A DNA stretch of 43,621 nucleotides from Candidatus Danuiimicrobium aquiferis (GTDB taxonomy: Bacteria > Omnitrophota > Omnitrophia > Omnitrophales > Danuiimicrobiaceae). The notes under the pieces were generated by a model. That model made no database searches and was not told the DNA's origin. It saw only the letters and a list, made by a program, of their open reading frames with translations. The DNA is taken from positions 1-43,621 of the forward strand of contig MHFR01000048.1 of NCBI GenBank assembly GCA_001804285.1, in the 5' to 3' direction. Of the stretch, positions 7,739 to 15,542 are shown in pieces; within the stretch, counting starts at the first letter, position 1; the number at the start of each line of letters is the position of its first letter. The translations under genes and the position numbers were made by a program.

Positions 7739-8676
7739 ATCTTATTTTATCTATTGCACAAATTGTTTTGGTTTTGATTTTGGCACCTTCTGTGAGCTGG
7801 TGGATTAAAAAAATTAAAGCATTATCACAAAACAGAATTGGCCCTACGATTCTTCAAGTTTACGCAGACCTTGGGAAGTTATTTCAAAAAGGGATGGTGA
7901 TTTCGGATCAAGCATCATGGATTTTTCGTGCGATGCCATACATTCTTTTTTCATCAGCTCTCATGGCCGCTTCTCTAGTGCCTTTGTTTTTTAAAAGTTC
8001 TCTTTTGGGGTTTTCAGGGGATTTGATTCTTTTCGTTTATTTTCTGGCTTTGGGCCGGTTTTTTTTGACACTCGCCGCTTTGGATACCGGGACGACCTTC
8101 GGGGGAATGGGTTCCAGCCGTGAAATGGCGCTTTCATCTCTTGCCGAACCCGCCCTTTTGCTTTCCTTTTTTGCTTTGGCGTATCGCGCCGGAACTTTAT
8201 CGATTGAAGGAATTGTGTTGCATTTCAGCCTTGAGGCGCCTTTCCCGATACTTTTCTTCACAAGCATGGCATTTGGATCGATGCTGATCGTGACGTTTGT
8301 TGAGAGCGGACGCATTCCGGTTGATAATCCAGCAACTCATCTGGAACTAACGATGATTCACGAAGCGATGATTCTTGAATATTCCGGCCGGTGTTTAGCT
8401 CTGATCGAATGGGCGCATCAGATTAAACAGTTTTTGTTTTTGAGCTTGCTGGTGAATATTTTTTCTCCATGGGGATTGGCGGATTCTACGATGGGCATCC
8501 ATCTTTTATTTTCGTTTTTATTTTTTCTATCCAAGATTTTCGGCCTTGCGTTTGTGATCGGATGGGTTGAAATTCACACGGCCAAGCTTCGTTTGTTTAG
8601 AGTTCCGGATCTTCTCGCGATTGCGTTTGTATTTGCCGTCATTTCTTTATTAGGTCAACTCATGATAGGCAGGTAA
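7735..8676 (+). CDS. hyfC: HyfC/HycD/NuoH-like membrane subunit of Ehr-type complex
   Basis: A 313-residue integral membrane protein of the complex I subunit 1 family, which joins the redox arm to the antiporter-like modules. Diagnostic stretches are KIKALSQNRIGPTILQVYADLGKLFQK (about 22-48), FGGMGSSREM and ESGRIPVDNPATHLELTM followed by IHEAMILEYSGR, the conserved acidic loop of HycD/HyfC. About eight hydrophobic helices are visible, normal for the family. The start overlaps the end of the HyfB reading frame by 4 bp (ATGA), supporting the view that HyfB is meant to be translated up to 7738. The next gene follows after 2 bp. Confidence 0.93.
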   Translation: MNLILSIAQIVLVLILAPSVSWWIKKIKALSQNRIGPTILQVYADLGKLFQKGMVISDQASWIFRAMPYILFSSALMAASLVPLFFKSSLLGFSGDLILFVYFLALGRFFLTLAALDTGTTFGGMGSSREMALSSLAEPALLLSFFALAYRAGTLSIEGIVLHFSLEAPFPILFFTSMAFGSMLIVTFVESGRIPVDNPATHLELTMIHEAMILEYSGRCLALIEWAHQIKQFLFLSLLVNIFSPWGLADSTMGIHLLFSFLFFLSKIFGLAFVIGWVEIHTAKLRLFRVPDLLAIAFVFAVISLLGQLMIGR

Positions 8677-8678
8677 AG

Positions 8679-9338
8679 ATGAACCAAGAATTAATTTCTT
8701 CACTGATTCACTTGATGGGAATGTTATTTCTCGTTTCTTCGTTTGCGATGATTGCTTCGCCGCAGCTTTTATCTTGTATCCGGTTTTATGCCATGCATTC
8801 ATTTTTCCTAGCTGCTATTACGGCCCTTGTGGCTTACGGAAGTCATGTGGAACATCTTTATGTGCCTGCAATTCTTACGTTGATTCTTAAGACATGGGTG
8901 ATTCCGCAGATTTTTTTCCGGCTGATCGGAAGACTCAGTATTCGCCGTGAGAATGACAGTTATATTAATATTCCTTTTTCTCTTGTTTTGGCCACGTTCA
9001 TGGTTTTTGCCGCGTATTATGCAACGGGAGATCTAAAGGTTTTAAATCCTGCTTTCTCAAACGAATTCGTTCCGCTCGCCATCGCGACCATTTTAATTGG
9101 CATGTTGATGATGGTGACCCGGAAGAAGGCGATTTCTCAGGTTCTCGGGCTTCTTTTGCTGGAAAACGGGCTTTTTTTAATGGCCGTTACAATGACGTTT
9201 GGTATGCCGCTTTTAGTTGAATTGGGCATTTTCTTTGACGTGCTGGTCGGCGCTATCATGATGGGGATTTTTGTTTTTAAAATTCGTGATGCGTTTGACG
9301 GAATAGATACTGATGATTTGACAGGTTTGAAAGGATAA
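8679..9338 (+). CDS. hyfE: HyfE-like membrane subunit of Ehr-type complex
   Basis: A 219-residue, seven-helix membrane protein of the hydrogenase-4 component E family. The C-terminal half contains a NuoK-like segment: IGMLMMVTRKKAISQVLGLLLLENGLFL with the buried Glu, and GIFFDVLVGAIMMGIFVFKI. NuoK-type subunits carry essential membrane glutamates in proton transfer; the glutamate of LLENGLFL is retained. AGGTAAAG precedes the ATG and the gene is packed between HyfC- and HyfF-like genes, 2 and 4 bp away. The presence of HyfE points to the hydrogenase-4/formate hydrogenlyase branch and its Ehr relatives rather than to complex I. Confidence 0.92.
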   Translation: MNQELISSLIHLMGMLFLVSSFAMIASPQLLSCIRFYAMHSFFLAAITALVAYGSHVEHLYVPAILTLILKTWVIPQIFFRLIGRLSIRRENDSYINIPFSLVLATFMVFAAYYATGDLKVLNPAFSNEFVPLAIATILIGMLMMVTRKKAISQVLGLLLLENGLFLMAVTMTFGMPLLVELGIFFDVLVGAIMMGIFVFKIRDAFDGIDTDDLTGLKG

Positions 9339-9342
9339 ACGA

Positions 9343-10809
9343 ATGACGATTTTTGGGTTGCTTTCGATTCCGCTTGTGTTTGGTTTCTTGTCTCTGATTT
9401 CACCGGCCAGGAAACTGGTCCAGTTATTTTTTGTATTAGGGGCAACGGTTTTAGGCGCCGGTGGGTGGTGGGTGGTTCTCCGGTTTAGCAGCAGCGGCCG
9501 GATTTTTGCATTGAACGAAAATTTAATGATCGATGCATTTTCCGCACTGTTTGTTTTAATCATTGTGAGCGTAGGGTTTCTTTCTTCCGTTTATGGGGCG
9601 GGTTATCTGTTTAATGAAACCGAACCGGCAATTCCGACCGCGAAACTCAGGCGTTACGCATTTTTCTTCCATCTTTTTTTGTTTACGATGCTTCTTACCG
9701 TTTGTTCCAATAATTTAGGAATTATGTGGATTGCGATAGAAGGCACGACTCTCGCTTCCGCTTTTCTTGTTAATGTGGATGATAAAAAAAGCTCAATCGA
9801 AGCCGCCTGGAAATATCTTATTCTCTGCACAGTCGGAATTGCGCTCGCTCTGTTTGGGATTATCCTGGTGTATTATTCTGTAGCCTCGGGTGCTGCGGGA
9901 GCCGGAAAAGAATTTCTTCATTGGACTTTTTTGATGGAAAAAGCCCGGCAGCTTGATCCCGAAATCATGAAACTTGCGTTTGTTTTTGTGTTAGTGGGCT
10001 ACGGTACGAAAATGGGGCTTGCTCCTTTTCATTCGTGGTTACCGGATGCCCATAGCCAAGCGCCCAGCCCGGTGAGTGCTTTACTTTCCGGTGTTTTATT
10101 AAGTTGTGCGGCGTTTGGGCTCGTTCGTTTTCATTCGTTAACGCAGGTGGTAACGAATTCTCAGTTTTCGGGAAACCTGCTTATTTTGTTTGGGATGCTT
10201 TCGGTTGCGGTTGCGACTCCTTTTATTTTGAGACAGACGGATTATAAACGGCTTTTTGCGTATTCCAGCGTGGAACATATGGGATTGGTTGCTGTCGGTT
10301 TTGGCTTTGGCGGAAAGATTGGAATTTATGGCGCACTGCTTCATGTTGTCAATCATGCGTTTACAAAGTCACTTCTTTTTTTTACGAGCGGGCATTTGCT
10401 TTATTACTATCGGACAAAAGAAATACAAAAAATATCCGGAATGATCAAAAAAGTTCCGTTCTTGGGAACCATTTTCTTTTTGGGCGTATTAGCTATTGCC
10501 GGTCTTCCGCCCTTTAGTATTTTTGTTAGCGAATTTATTATATTGGTAAGCGGATTTATAGCTGAACGATTTGTCATCTGTGCTTTCCTTTTATTTTTGT
10601 TAGCTTTGATTTTTGCGGGGCTATTGAAGCATGCAAGCGGCATGGTTTTTGGAAGCGGTGAGCAGCCGGCTGTTACCAAAAAAAGCGTTCTAATGAATAA
10701 TGTTCTTTGCGTGGGCATCATTTTAATTTTAGTAAGCGGGTTTTACATCCCCAATTTTTTGAGTCGTCTTCTTGAAGGGGCAAGCCAAATTATACAAGGG
10801 AAAAGCTAA
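9343..10809 (+). CDS. hyfF: HyfF/NuoN-like proton-pumping subunit of Ehr-type complex
   Basis: A 488-residue antiporter-like membrane protein, the second such module of the complex. The channel glutamate is Glu133 (MWIAIEGTTLASAF) and the channel lysine is Lys223 in GYGTKMGLAPFHSWLPDAHSQAPSPVSALLSG. YSSVEHMGLVAVGFG and GLPPFSIFVSEF are further family marks. The charged residues needed for proton translocation are kept, so ion pumping is probably still the job. No HyfD-like third antiporter subunit occurs here. The last base of its stop is the first base of the next ATG (TAATG). Confidence 0.93.
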   Translation: MTIFGLLSIPLVFGFLSLISPARKLVQLFFVLGATVLGAGGWWVVLRFSSSGRIFALNENLMIDAFSALFVLIIVSVGFLSSVYGAGYLFNETEPAIPTAKLRRYAFFFHLFLFTMLLTVCSNNLGIMWIAIEGTTLASAFLVNVDDKKSSIEAAWKYLILCTVGIALALFGIILVYYSVASGAAGAGKEFLHWTFLMEKARQLDPEIMKLAFVFVLVGYGTKMGLAPFHSWLPDAHSQAPSPVSALLSGVLLSCAAFGLVRFHSLTQVVTNSQFSGNLLILFGMLSVAVATPFILRQTDYKRLFAYSSVEHMGLVAVGFGFGGKIGIYGALLHVVNHAFTKSLLFFTSGHLLYYYRTKEIQKISGMIKKVPFLGTIFFLGVLAIAGLPPFSIFVSEFIILVSGFIAERFVICAFLLFLLALIFAGLLKHASGMVFGSGEQPAVTKKSVLMNNVLCVGIILILVSGFYIPNFLSRLLEGASQIIQGKS

Positions 10810-12389
10810 TGGAGCGAATGGTTGAGATTCTTAAAAAAAAATTCGGCGATTGCATCGGAAAAAGTTCCGATGCAATTCCGCGCCAATTGCACATCCAAAT
10901 CACAAAAGATGTGGTTGTGAAAATCTCGCGTTTTTTGGTTGAATCACTTGAAATGCGCTTTCTTTTTCTCTTTGCGTCTGATGATCGAAAAGAATCGCAC
11001 TGTTTTCATCTTCGGTATGTTTTTTCTATTCATCATCTGGATCAATTTATCGTGTTGTGTGCTCCTGTCAGAGAGGAAGACGTGACATTTCCATCTCTTA
11101 CCCCGTTCTTACCAAGGGCAAACTGGCAAGAGAGGGAAGTGCAGGATCTTTTCGGCCTTGTTGCCCAAGGTCATCCTGACCCAAGGGGGCTTATTTTGCA
11201 CGAAGATTGGCCGAAAGATATTTATCCTTTCAGAAAGGATTTCGTTCAAAGCGGGAAAATTCCACGACAGAAAGGCGAATATATTTTTGAAAAAGTAGAA
11301 GGGGAAGGCGTGTTTGAAATACCGGTCGGTCCGGTTCATGCGGGAATTATCGAGCCCGGGCATTTTCGGTTTTCAGTGGCAGGGGAAAGTATTCTTAAGC
11401 TCGAAATCCGTCATTTTTATACCCATAAGGGGACCGAAAAATTAGGAGAGGGAAAAAACCCGAACCAACTCCTATGTCTTGCAGAAAGGATTTCCGGAGA
11501 TAATTCAGTGTCTCACGCCGCCGCCGCCGCGCAGGCGCTCGAAACGTTGTGTGGGATTCAAATCCCAAAACGAGCTCAGTGCTTGAGGGTTGTTCTTCTC
11601 GAATTGGAGCGAATTTATAATCACATGGCAGATATCGCAGGGGTGGTTCTTGACGTTGCATTTGGATTTGGATCAGCGCAATTAGCAAGAAGCAGGGAGC
11701 GGGCCATGCGTTTAAATGAACGGCTTACGGGAAGCCGTTTGCTGCGCGGCATGATTGTATTCGGAGGCGTCCGAAACGATCTTTTGGATTTAGACATGAA
11801 ATTTTTGATCAGTGAAATCCGCGAGATGAAGGCAGATTTTGATGAAGTGATTCAGATTCTCTGGAATGTGAGTTCTTTCATGGATCGGGTTCAGAGTACG
11901 GGAATGATTAAAAAAGAGATTGTCGAAACACTCGGCGGAACAGGGCCTGTGGCGAGGGCTTCCGGGGTTGACCGCGATTTGCGACGGGACCATCCGTACG
12001 CTATTTATCATGAATTGTTATTTATGGTGCCTGTGTTCACAGAGGGGGATGTAGAAAGCCGGATCAAAGTGAAAATGCAAGAAGTGTATGAATCATTCAA
12101 ATTAATTCACGAAGCGATACAGGGGATGCCGGAAGGAAATACTTGCGTTGCCGAGGTAGCCACACTTAAACCCATGAGAAGCGCATTGGGTTATGTTGAA
12201 TCTCCGAGGGGAGAATGTTTTCATTGGATTGCGACAGATCAAAAGGGAAAAATTGCGAGATGGAAAATACAATCTCCGTCTTTTTCCAACTGGCCCTTGA
12301 TTGAATATGCGGTACTGGAAAATATCGTTCCCGATTTCCCCGTGATTAATAAGAGCATGAATCTTTCTTATTCGGGGAATGACCGATGA
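10809..12389 (+). CDS. Fused NuoC-NuoD-like large subunit lacking all Ni-binding cysteines (Ehr-type)
   Basis: A 526-residue homologue of HycE/HyfG. Residues ~1-150 are the 30-kDa (NuoC) domain with WQEREVQDLFGLVAQGHPD and YPFRKDF; the rest is the 49-kDa/hydrogenase large-subunit domain (HFRFSVAGESILKLEIRHFY). In active [NiFe] hydrogenases the first metal motif reads ER.CGIC...H; here residues 226-236 read ERISGDNSVSH, with both cysteines gone. The second motif DPC..CTDR reads NLSYSGNDR at the very C-terminus, again without cysteines. The tail that the HycI-type protease removes is absent. It therefore cannot bind the NiFe site. This matches published Ehr complexes (Geobacter ehrABCDLS type). 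The electron acceptor or substrate is unknown. Confidence 0.92.
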   Translation: MERMVEILKKKFGDCIGKSSDAIPRQLHIQITKDVVVKISRFLVESLEMRFLFLFASDDRKESHCFHLRYVFSIHHLDQFIVLCAPVREEDVTFPSLTPFLPRANWQEREVQDLFGLVAQGHPDPRGLILHEDWPKDIYPFRKDFVQSGKIPRQKGEYIFEKVEGEGVFEIPVGPVHAGIIEPGHFRFSVAGESILKLEIRHFYTHKGTEKLGEGKNPNQLLCLAERISGDNSVSHAAAAAQALETLCGIQIPKRAQCLRVVLLELERIYNHMADIAGVVLDVAFGFGSAQLARSRERAMRLNERLTGSRLLRGMIVFGGVRNDLLDLDMKFLISEIREMKADFDEVIQILWNVSSFMDRVQSTGMIKKEIVETLGGTGPVARASGVDRDLRRDHPYAIYHELLFMVPVFTEGDVESRIKVKMQEVYESFKLIHEAIQGMPEGNTCVAEVATLKPMRSALGYVESPRGECFHWIATDQKGKIARWKIQSPSFSNWPLIEYAVLENIVPDFPVINKSMNLSYSGNDR

Positions 12390-12410
12390 ACGTTGGAAAA
12401 AGGTGTTTAT

Positions 12411-13358
12411 ATGTTTCGCCTTCTTAAAAAAAATATTAAAGTCGGAAGAGCAACCGTTCGCTATGAGCCGGGAATTTCAAAGGCTCCCGAAGGATTTCTG
12501 GGCGCTCCCGAGATTGATCCTGAAAAATGCACAGGTTGCGGACTTTGTGTGAAAGCCTGCCCCACCGATGCGCTTATCATCAAAGATGATAAAGCTCAAG
12601 ACAAGAGAACATTTTTTCTTTCTTATGGGGACTGCATTTTTTGTGGTTTTTGTGAATCCGCATGTCCTTATCAGGCTATTTCTTTTAAAGGAAAGTTTGA
12701 GTTAGCGGCAAAGTCAAAAGAGGATCTTACATTTTTCTTTCCTTTCAATTTTAATCAATGCGAAAAAGATCCTGCTTTTGTAGGTCAGGATGCCTTGCCC
12801 TTCAAGCGGAATCCTGATTTTTCACAAAATTTCTCCAAAAGCGATTTCGCAGAAAAGCTTTCTTTGGATGAAATTGGTTCCAAGCTCAAAGTTAAAATCA
12901 AATCACTTTTGGGCCGGTCGCTTCATATTCGGGAAGTGGATGCAGGGTCTTGTAATGGTTGCGAGATTGAAGCCGTCAACCTTTCAAATCCGATTTATGA
13001 CGCAGAACGGTTCGGCATTCATTTTGTGGCGTCTCCGCGTCACGCCGACCTGCTTCTCGTCACAGGCCCGGTGACACGTCAAATGGAACTTGCTTTGGTG
13101 AAAACGTACGCGGCAACGGCGGATCCCAAGTGGGTTGTCGCTTGCGGTTCGTGCGCGATTAATGGAGGAATATTCCAAACAAGCTATGCAGTAGTGGGCG
13201 GAGTGGATCGTTCCGTCCCGGTTGATATCTATATTCCAGGCTGCCCACCCCGGCCGGAAGCTATTCTTTATGGTATCTTTTTAGCTTTAGGCAAAATAGA
13301 TTCTTCAAATTGCGGTGAAAATCAGCTTGAAAAATCGGGCGTTTGTAAGAGAATATAA
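12411..13358 (+). CDS. Fused ferredoxin (HycF-like) and NuoB/HycG-like small subunit of Ehr-type complex
   Basis: A 315-residue protein joining two subunits that are separate in E. coli. Residues 1-90 match HycF/HyfH, beginning MFRLLKKNIKVGRATVRY, with two complete 4Fe-4S motifs: Cys40-43-46-50 and Cys75-78-81-85. After a ~70-residue linker, residues ~165-300 match the NuoB/HycG small subunit: CNGC (181/184), CGSC (248) and GCPPRPEA (278), the ligands of the terminal 4Fe-4S cluster. Electrons thus can pass along three clusters to the Ni-less large subunit. I prefer the ATG at 12411 (AAAGGTG before it, alignment with HycF) over the upstream TTG at 12393. It is the last gene of the operon. Confidence 0.92.
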   Translation: MFRLLKKNIKVGRATVRYEPGISKAPEGFLGAPEIDPEKCTGCGLCVKACPTDALIIKDDKAQDKRTFFLSYGDCIFCGFCESACPYQAISFKGKFELAAKSKEDLTFFFPFNFNQCEKDPAFVGQDALPFKRNPDFSQNFSKSDFAEKLSLDEIGSKLKVKIKSLLGRSLHIREVDAGSCNGCEIEAVNLSNPIYDAERFGIHFVASPRHADLLLVTGPVTRQMELALVKTYAATADPKWVVACGSCAINGGIFQTSYAVVGGVDRSVPVDIYIPGCPPRPEAILYGIFLALGKIDSSNCGENQLEKSGVCKRI

Positions 13359-13373
13359 TGAAATGTGCTTATC

Positions 13374-13417
13374 TTAAGAATCTTTAAGAATCGTTAAACC
13401 ATTGATTTTTGAATCAA
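13374..13417 (+). promoter_or_regulatory. Direct repeats and palindrome upstream of the CbiM-like gene
   Basis: TTAAGAATC occurs twice exactly one helical turn apart (13374, 13384) with a third partial copy TTAAACC (13394). It is followed by the palindrome TTGATT-TTTG-AATCAA (13402-13417). This arrangement before a metal transporter gene looks like a regulator site. No cobalamin or NiCo riboswitch fits in this 82-bp gap. Confidence 0.35.
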
Positions 13418-13440
13418 AAGGAAATAAAAGGAGTTAGGTT

Positions 13441-14346
13441 ATGCATATTCCCCCCGCAATGCTTCACGGACAAATTTGCCCCGTTACCGCTGCCGTGAGC
13501 GTGCTCGGCGTAGCCGGAGCCGCTTATGTTGCGACCAAATCGAAACAGAAACCCAGCGCATCGCGTTTTGGCGCGATTGCCGCATTAATTTTTGCCGGCC
13601 AAATGATGAATTTCCCTGTTTTGAATGGAACGTCCGGTCATTTGCTTGGAGGTGTTTTAGCGAGCGCGCTTCTCGGGATTCCGTTTGGAATTCTTGCGAT
13701 GACGCTTATCCTTGCGATTCAATCCCTGGTGTTTTCAGACGGCGGATTAACGACGTTGGGCGCGAATGTTTTAAATATAGCGATCGTCGGCGCCGGAATC
13801 GGCGGCTGGTTTTATTCGAAACTTTCAGATAAACAACCGGCGCAGTCCATTTCACAAATGTCTTCTCTTGCCTTTGCTTCCTGGCTTTCTGTTGTGATGG
13901 CTGCTTTCGCGTGTTCCGTCGAGCTGGCAGTTTCCGGAACGGTTGCATTTTCAACCGTGACGGCTGCAATGATCGGAGTTCAAGCAGTGATTGGAATTGC
14001 TGAAGCAGTCCTTACGGTTGCGATGTACCGCGTTTTTTCAGCAGGCAGAAATTTTGAATTGAGCAAAGGATCGGTTAAAACACCTTTGCTCGCGGCAATC
14101 TTGATTGGGTTGATGTTAAGTCCGCTTGCCAGCAGTTTTCCGGATGGTTTGGGATGGATTGCTCAAAAATATCAATTCCTTCACGAAGCAGCGCCGGCAT
14201 TTGTTAGTCCGTTGGCGGATTACACGATAGCATCAATGGGAACCGGTTGGGTTTCAACGGGTTTGGCAGGGATGATAGGAGTTCTGCTCACATTTTCTTT
14301 AGGATGGTTTATCGGCAAAGGAATTTGCGTTTACCATCGGGGTTAA
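13441..14346 (+). CDS. cbiM: CbiM-type Co/Ni ECF transporter permease fused to a PDGLE (CbiN-like) domain
   Basis: A 301-residue membrane protein. Residues 1-200 are CbiM/NikM: the N-terminus MHIPPAMLHGQICPVT places His2 for metal binding, and LNGTSGHLLGG at 61-71 holds His67, the second conserved metal-ligand region. Residues ~212-300 form a PDGLE domain (PDGLGW at 234-239, two helices), the CbiN-like partner. CbiQ and CbiO, which energise such transporters, are not in the window; CbiMN units alone have been reported to have basal transport, or the partners may lie elsewhere. A strong AAGGAG precedes the ATG. Its position right after a nickel-free Ehr-type operon makes cobalt at least as likely as nickel; this is inference. 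Confidence 0.88.
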   Translation: MHIPPAMLHGQICPVTAAVSVLGVAGAAYVATKSKQKPSASRFGAIAALIFAGQMMNFPVLNGTSGHLLGGVLASALLGIPFGILAMTLILAIQSLVFSDGGLTTLGANVLNIAIVGAGIGGWFYSKLSDKQPAQSISQMSSLAFASWLSVVMAAFACSVELAVSGTVAFSTVTAAMIGVQAVIGIAEAVLTVAMYRVFSAGRNFELSKGSVKTPLLAAILIGLMLSPLASSFPDGLGWIAQKYQFLHEAAPAFVSPLADYTIASMGTGWVSTGLAGMIGVLLTFSLGWFIGKGICVYHRG

Positions 14347-14463
14347 TCATTTTCAAATTTCAGGAAATAGTGGAATCTTTTTTAAAACAGTCTAAAATAC
14401 AGAAGCTATGTTGTTTGCATTGTGCATTGATAACACTTAAAATAAAAAGGAATAACAAATAAA

Positions 14464-15228
14464 ATGAGCAAATATACAGAAGCAATGGACCAAATCGAAA
14501 AAGGCAAGGGCGACGTGAAGAATCAGAAAAGTTTATTATCCTATCCGGAAACGGATTTAAAATTGAGCGATTCAAACGTTCCGTTTTTCAAAAGAAAAAT
14601 CATATGGCTTATAGGGGGGTTAGCTCTTTTATTTGTTTTAGTTTTGATTTTAGGAGTTAAACGAGAAAAACCTTCTCAAAATATTCCGCTTTCTGAAATG
14701 TCAGAAGAACAAAGCACGGTTCTTTCCGTGGGGCCGGAGAAAGTTGTGCCGGTCACCGGTGCTGTTAGTGGCGAAACCCTTCCGGCAGCATCCACAGAAA
14801 TAAACACCGGATTCGATAGCGTTCCTAATACGGCATTTGATGAAACCGTTGCTACAGATTCAACCTCAGCCATTCCTCCTTCAGCAGGACTGGCGGGATC
14901 AGCCGAAAGTGCGACGTTGCCGGACGAATCCATTTCTGGAACTGTGCAACCGCAAACCGCTCAGTCCGCGGCGGCCGAGTTAACAAGCAATTACTACACT
15001 CTTCAGTTGATTACCTATGGAACCGAAGTGCGGGCAAAAGAAGAAGCCAAAAAGTTGGAAGGAAAAGGCCTTCAGGCATTTGTTTTACCGATGCGCAAGT
15101 TTTTTACCATTTGTATCGGGCGATATGCTGATAAGAATGAAGCCGAGCAGCAATTGACGCAGTTTAAAGCAACTTTAAGCGGGAAGCTTTATTCGGATGC
15201 CTATATTCGCTTTGTCGGAAAATCATGA
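14464..15228 (+). CDS. SPOR-domain protein with single membrane anchor
   Basis: A 254-residue bitopic protein. A ~44-residue cytoplasmic tail precedes a transmembrane helix (46-64). A long low-complexity periplasmic linker rich in Ala, Ser, Thr, Pro and Glu (~70-175) follows, then a C-terminal SPOR domain (~178-250). In that domain YYTLQLITYGTEVRAKEEAKKLEGKG and FFTICIGRYADKNEAEQQL are the characteristic repeats. SPOR domains bind denuded glycan strands of peptidoglycan at division sites, so a cell-division or envelope role is likely. The layout resembles FtsN/DedD, but sequence does not settle which. Confidence 0.85.
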   Translation: MSKYTEAMDQIEKGKGDVKNQKSLLSYPETDLKLSDSNVPFFKRKIIWLIGGLALLFVLVLILGVKREKPSQNIPLSEMSEEQSTVLSVGPEKVVPVTGAVSGETLPAASTEINTGFDSVPNTAFDETVATDSTSAIPPSAGLAGSAESATLPDESISGTVQPQTAQSAAAELTSNYYTLQLITYGTEVRAKEEAKKLEGKGLQAFVLPMRKFFTICIGRYADKNEAEQQLTQFKATLSGKLYSDAYIRFVGKS

Positions 15229-15306
15229 TTTTCCATTGAACAAAAAGGCGAATTAATTAATTCATTAAGCTGAATCTTTAGAAGAGGTTTCTTAAGCGCA
15301 CATCAG

Positions 15307-15496
15307 TGTCATTTTCCGCATGCTTCCCTTGGGAAAGAAAGGGCCGGCCCCAGCTTTTCCGGGGTTAGCTGGAATCCATAGATAATGGGTCCCCGCTTTT
15401 CCGCCCAACAGGACGGCGGATCCGCCAGTTCTCGCCAAACAGCGCGGCGAGTCCGACGCGTATTTTGGTGGATGTTAGGTGGACGCGGGGATGACA
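15307..15496. repeat. TGTCAT...ATGACA palindromic intergenic element, copy 1 (diverged)
   Basis: Bounded by TGTCAT (15307-15312) and GGGGATGACA. It contains the AGGGCCGGCCC core, TTAGCTGGAATCC and GGGTCCCCGC also seen in copies at 24199 and 37663. It fills most of the gene-free stretch 15229-15542. Its inner part (15400-15470) carries two small GC-rich inverted repeats (GGCGGATCCGCC, CGCCAAACAGCGCGGCG) not found in the other copies. Confidence 0.6.
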
Positions 15497-15542
15497 GACC
15501 TTATGAAACCACTTCTAATCACCTATTAATTTTAGCGGTGCT

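Noticed and set aside
5710-13358. Functional [NiFe] group 4 hydrogenase or formate hydrogenlyase
   Set aside because: All four Ni ligands and the C-terminal maturation tail are missing in the large subunit, and no hyp or formate dehydrogenase genes are in the window.
13476-13832. 118-residue ORF inside the CbiM-like gene
   Set aside because: Arg/Cys-rich shadow frame of a clear CbiM coding region.
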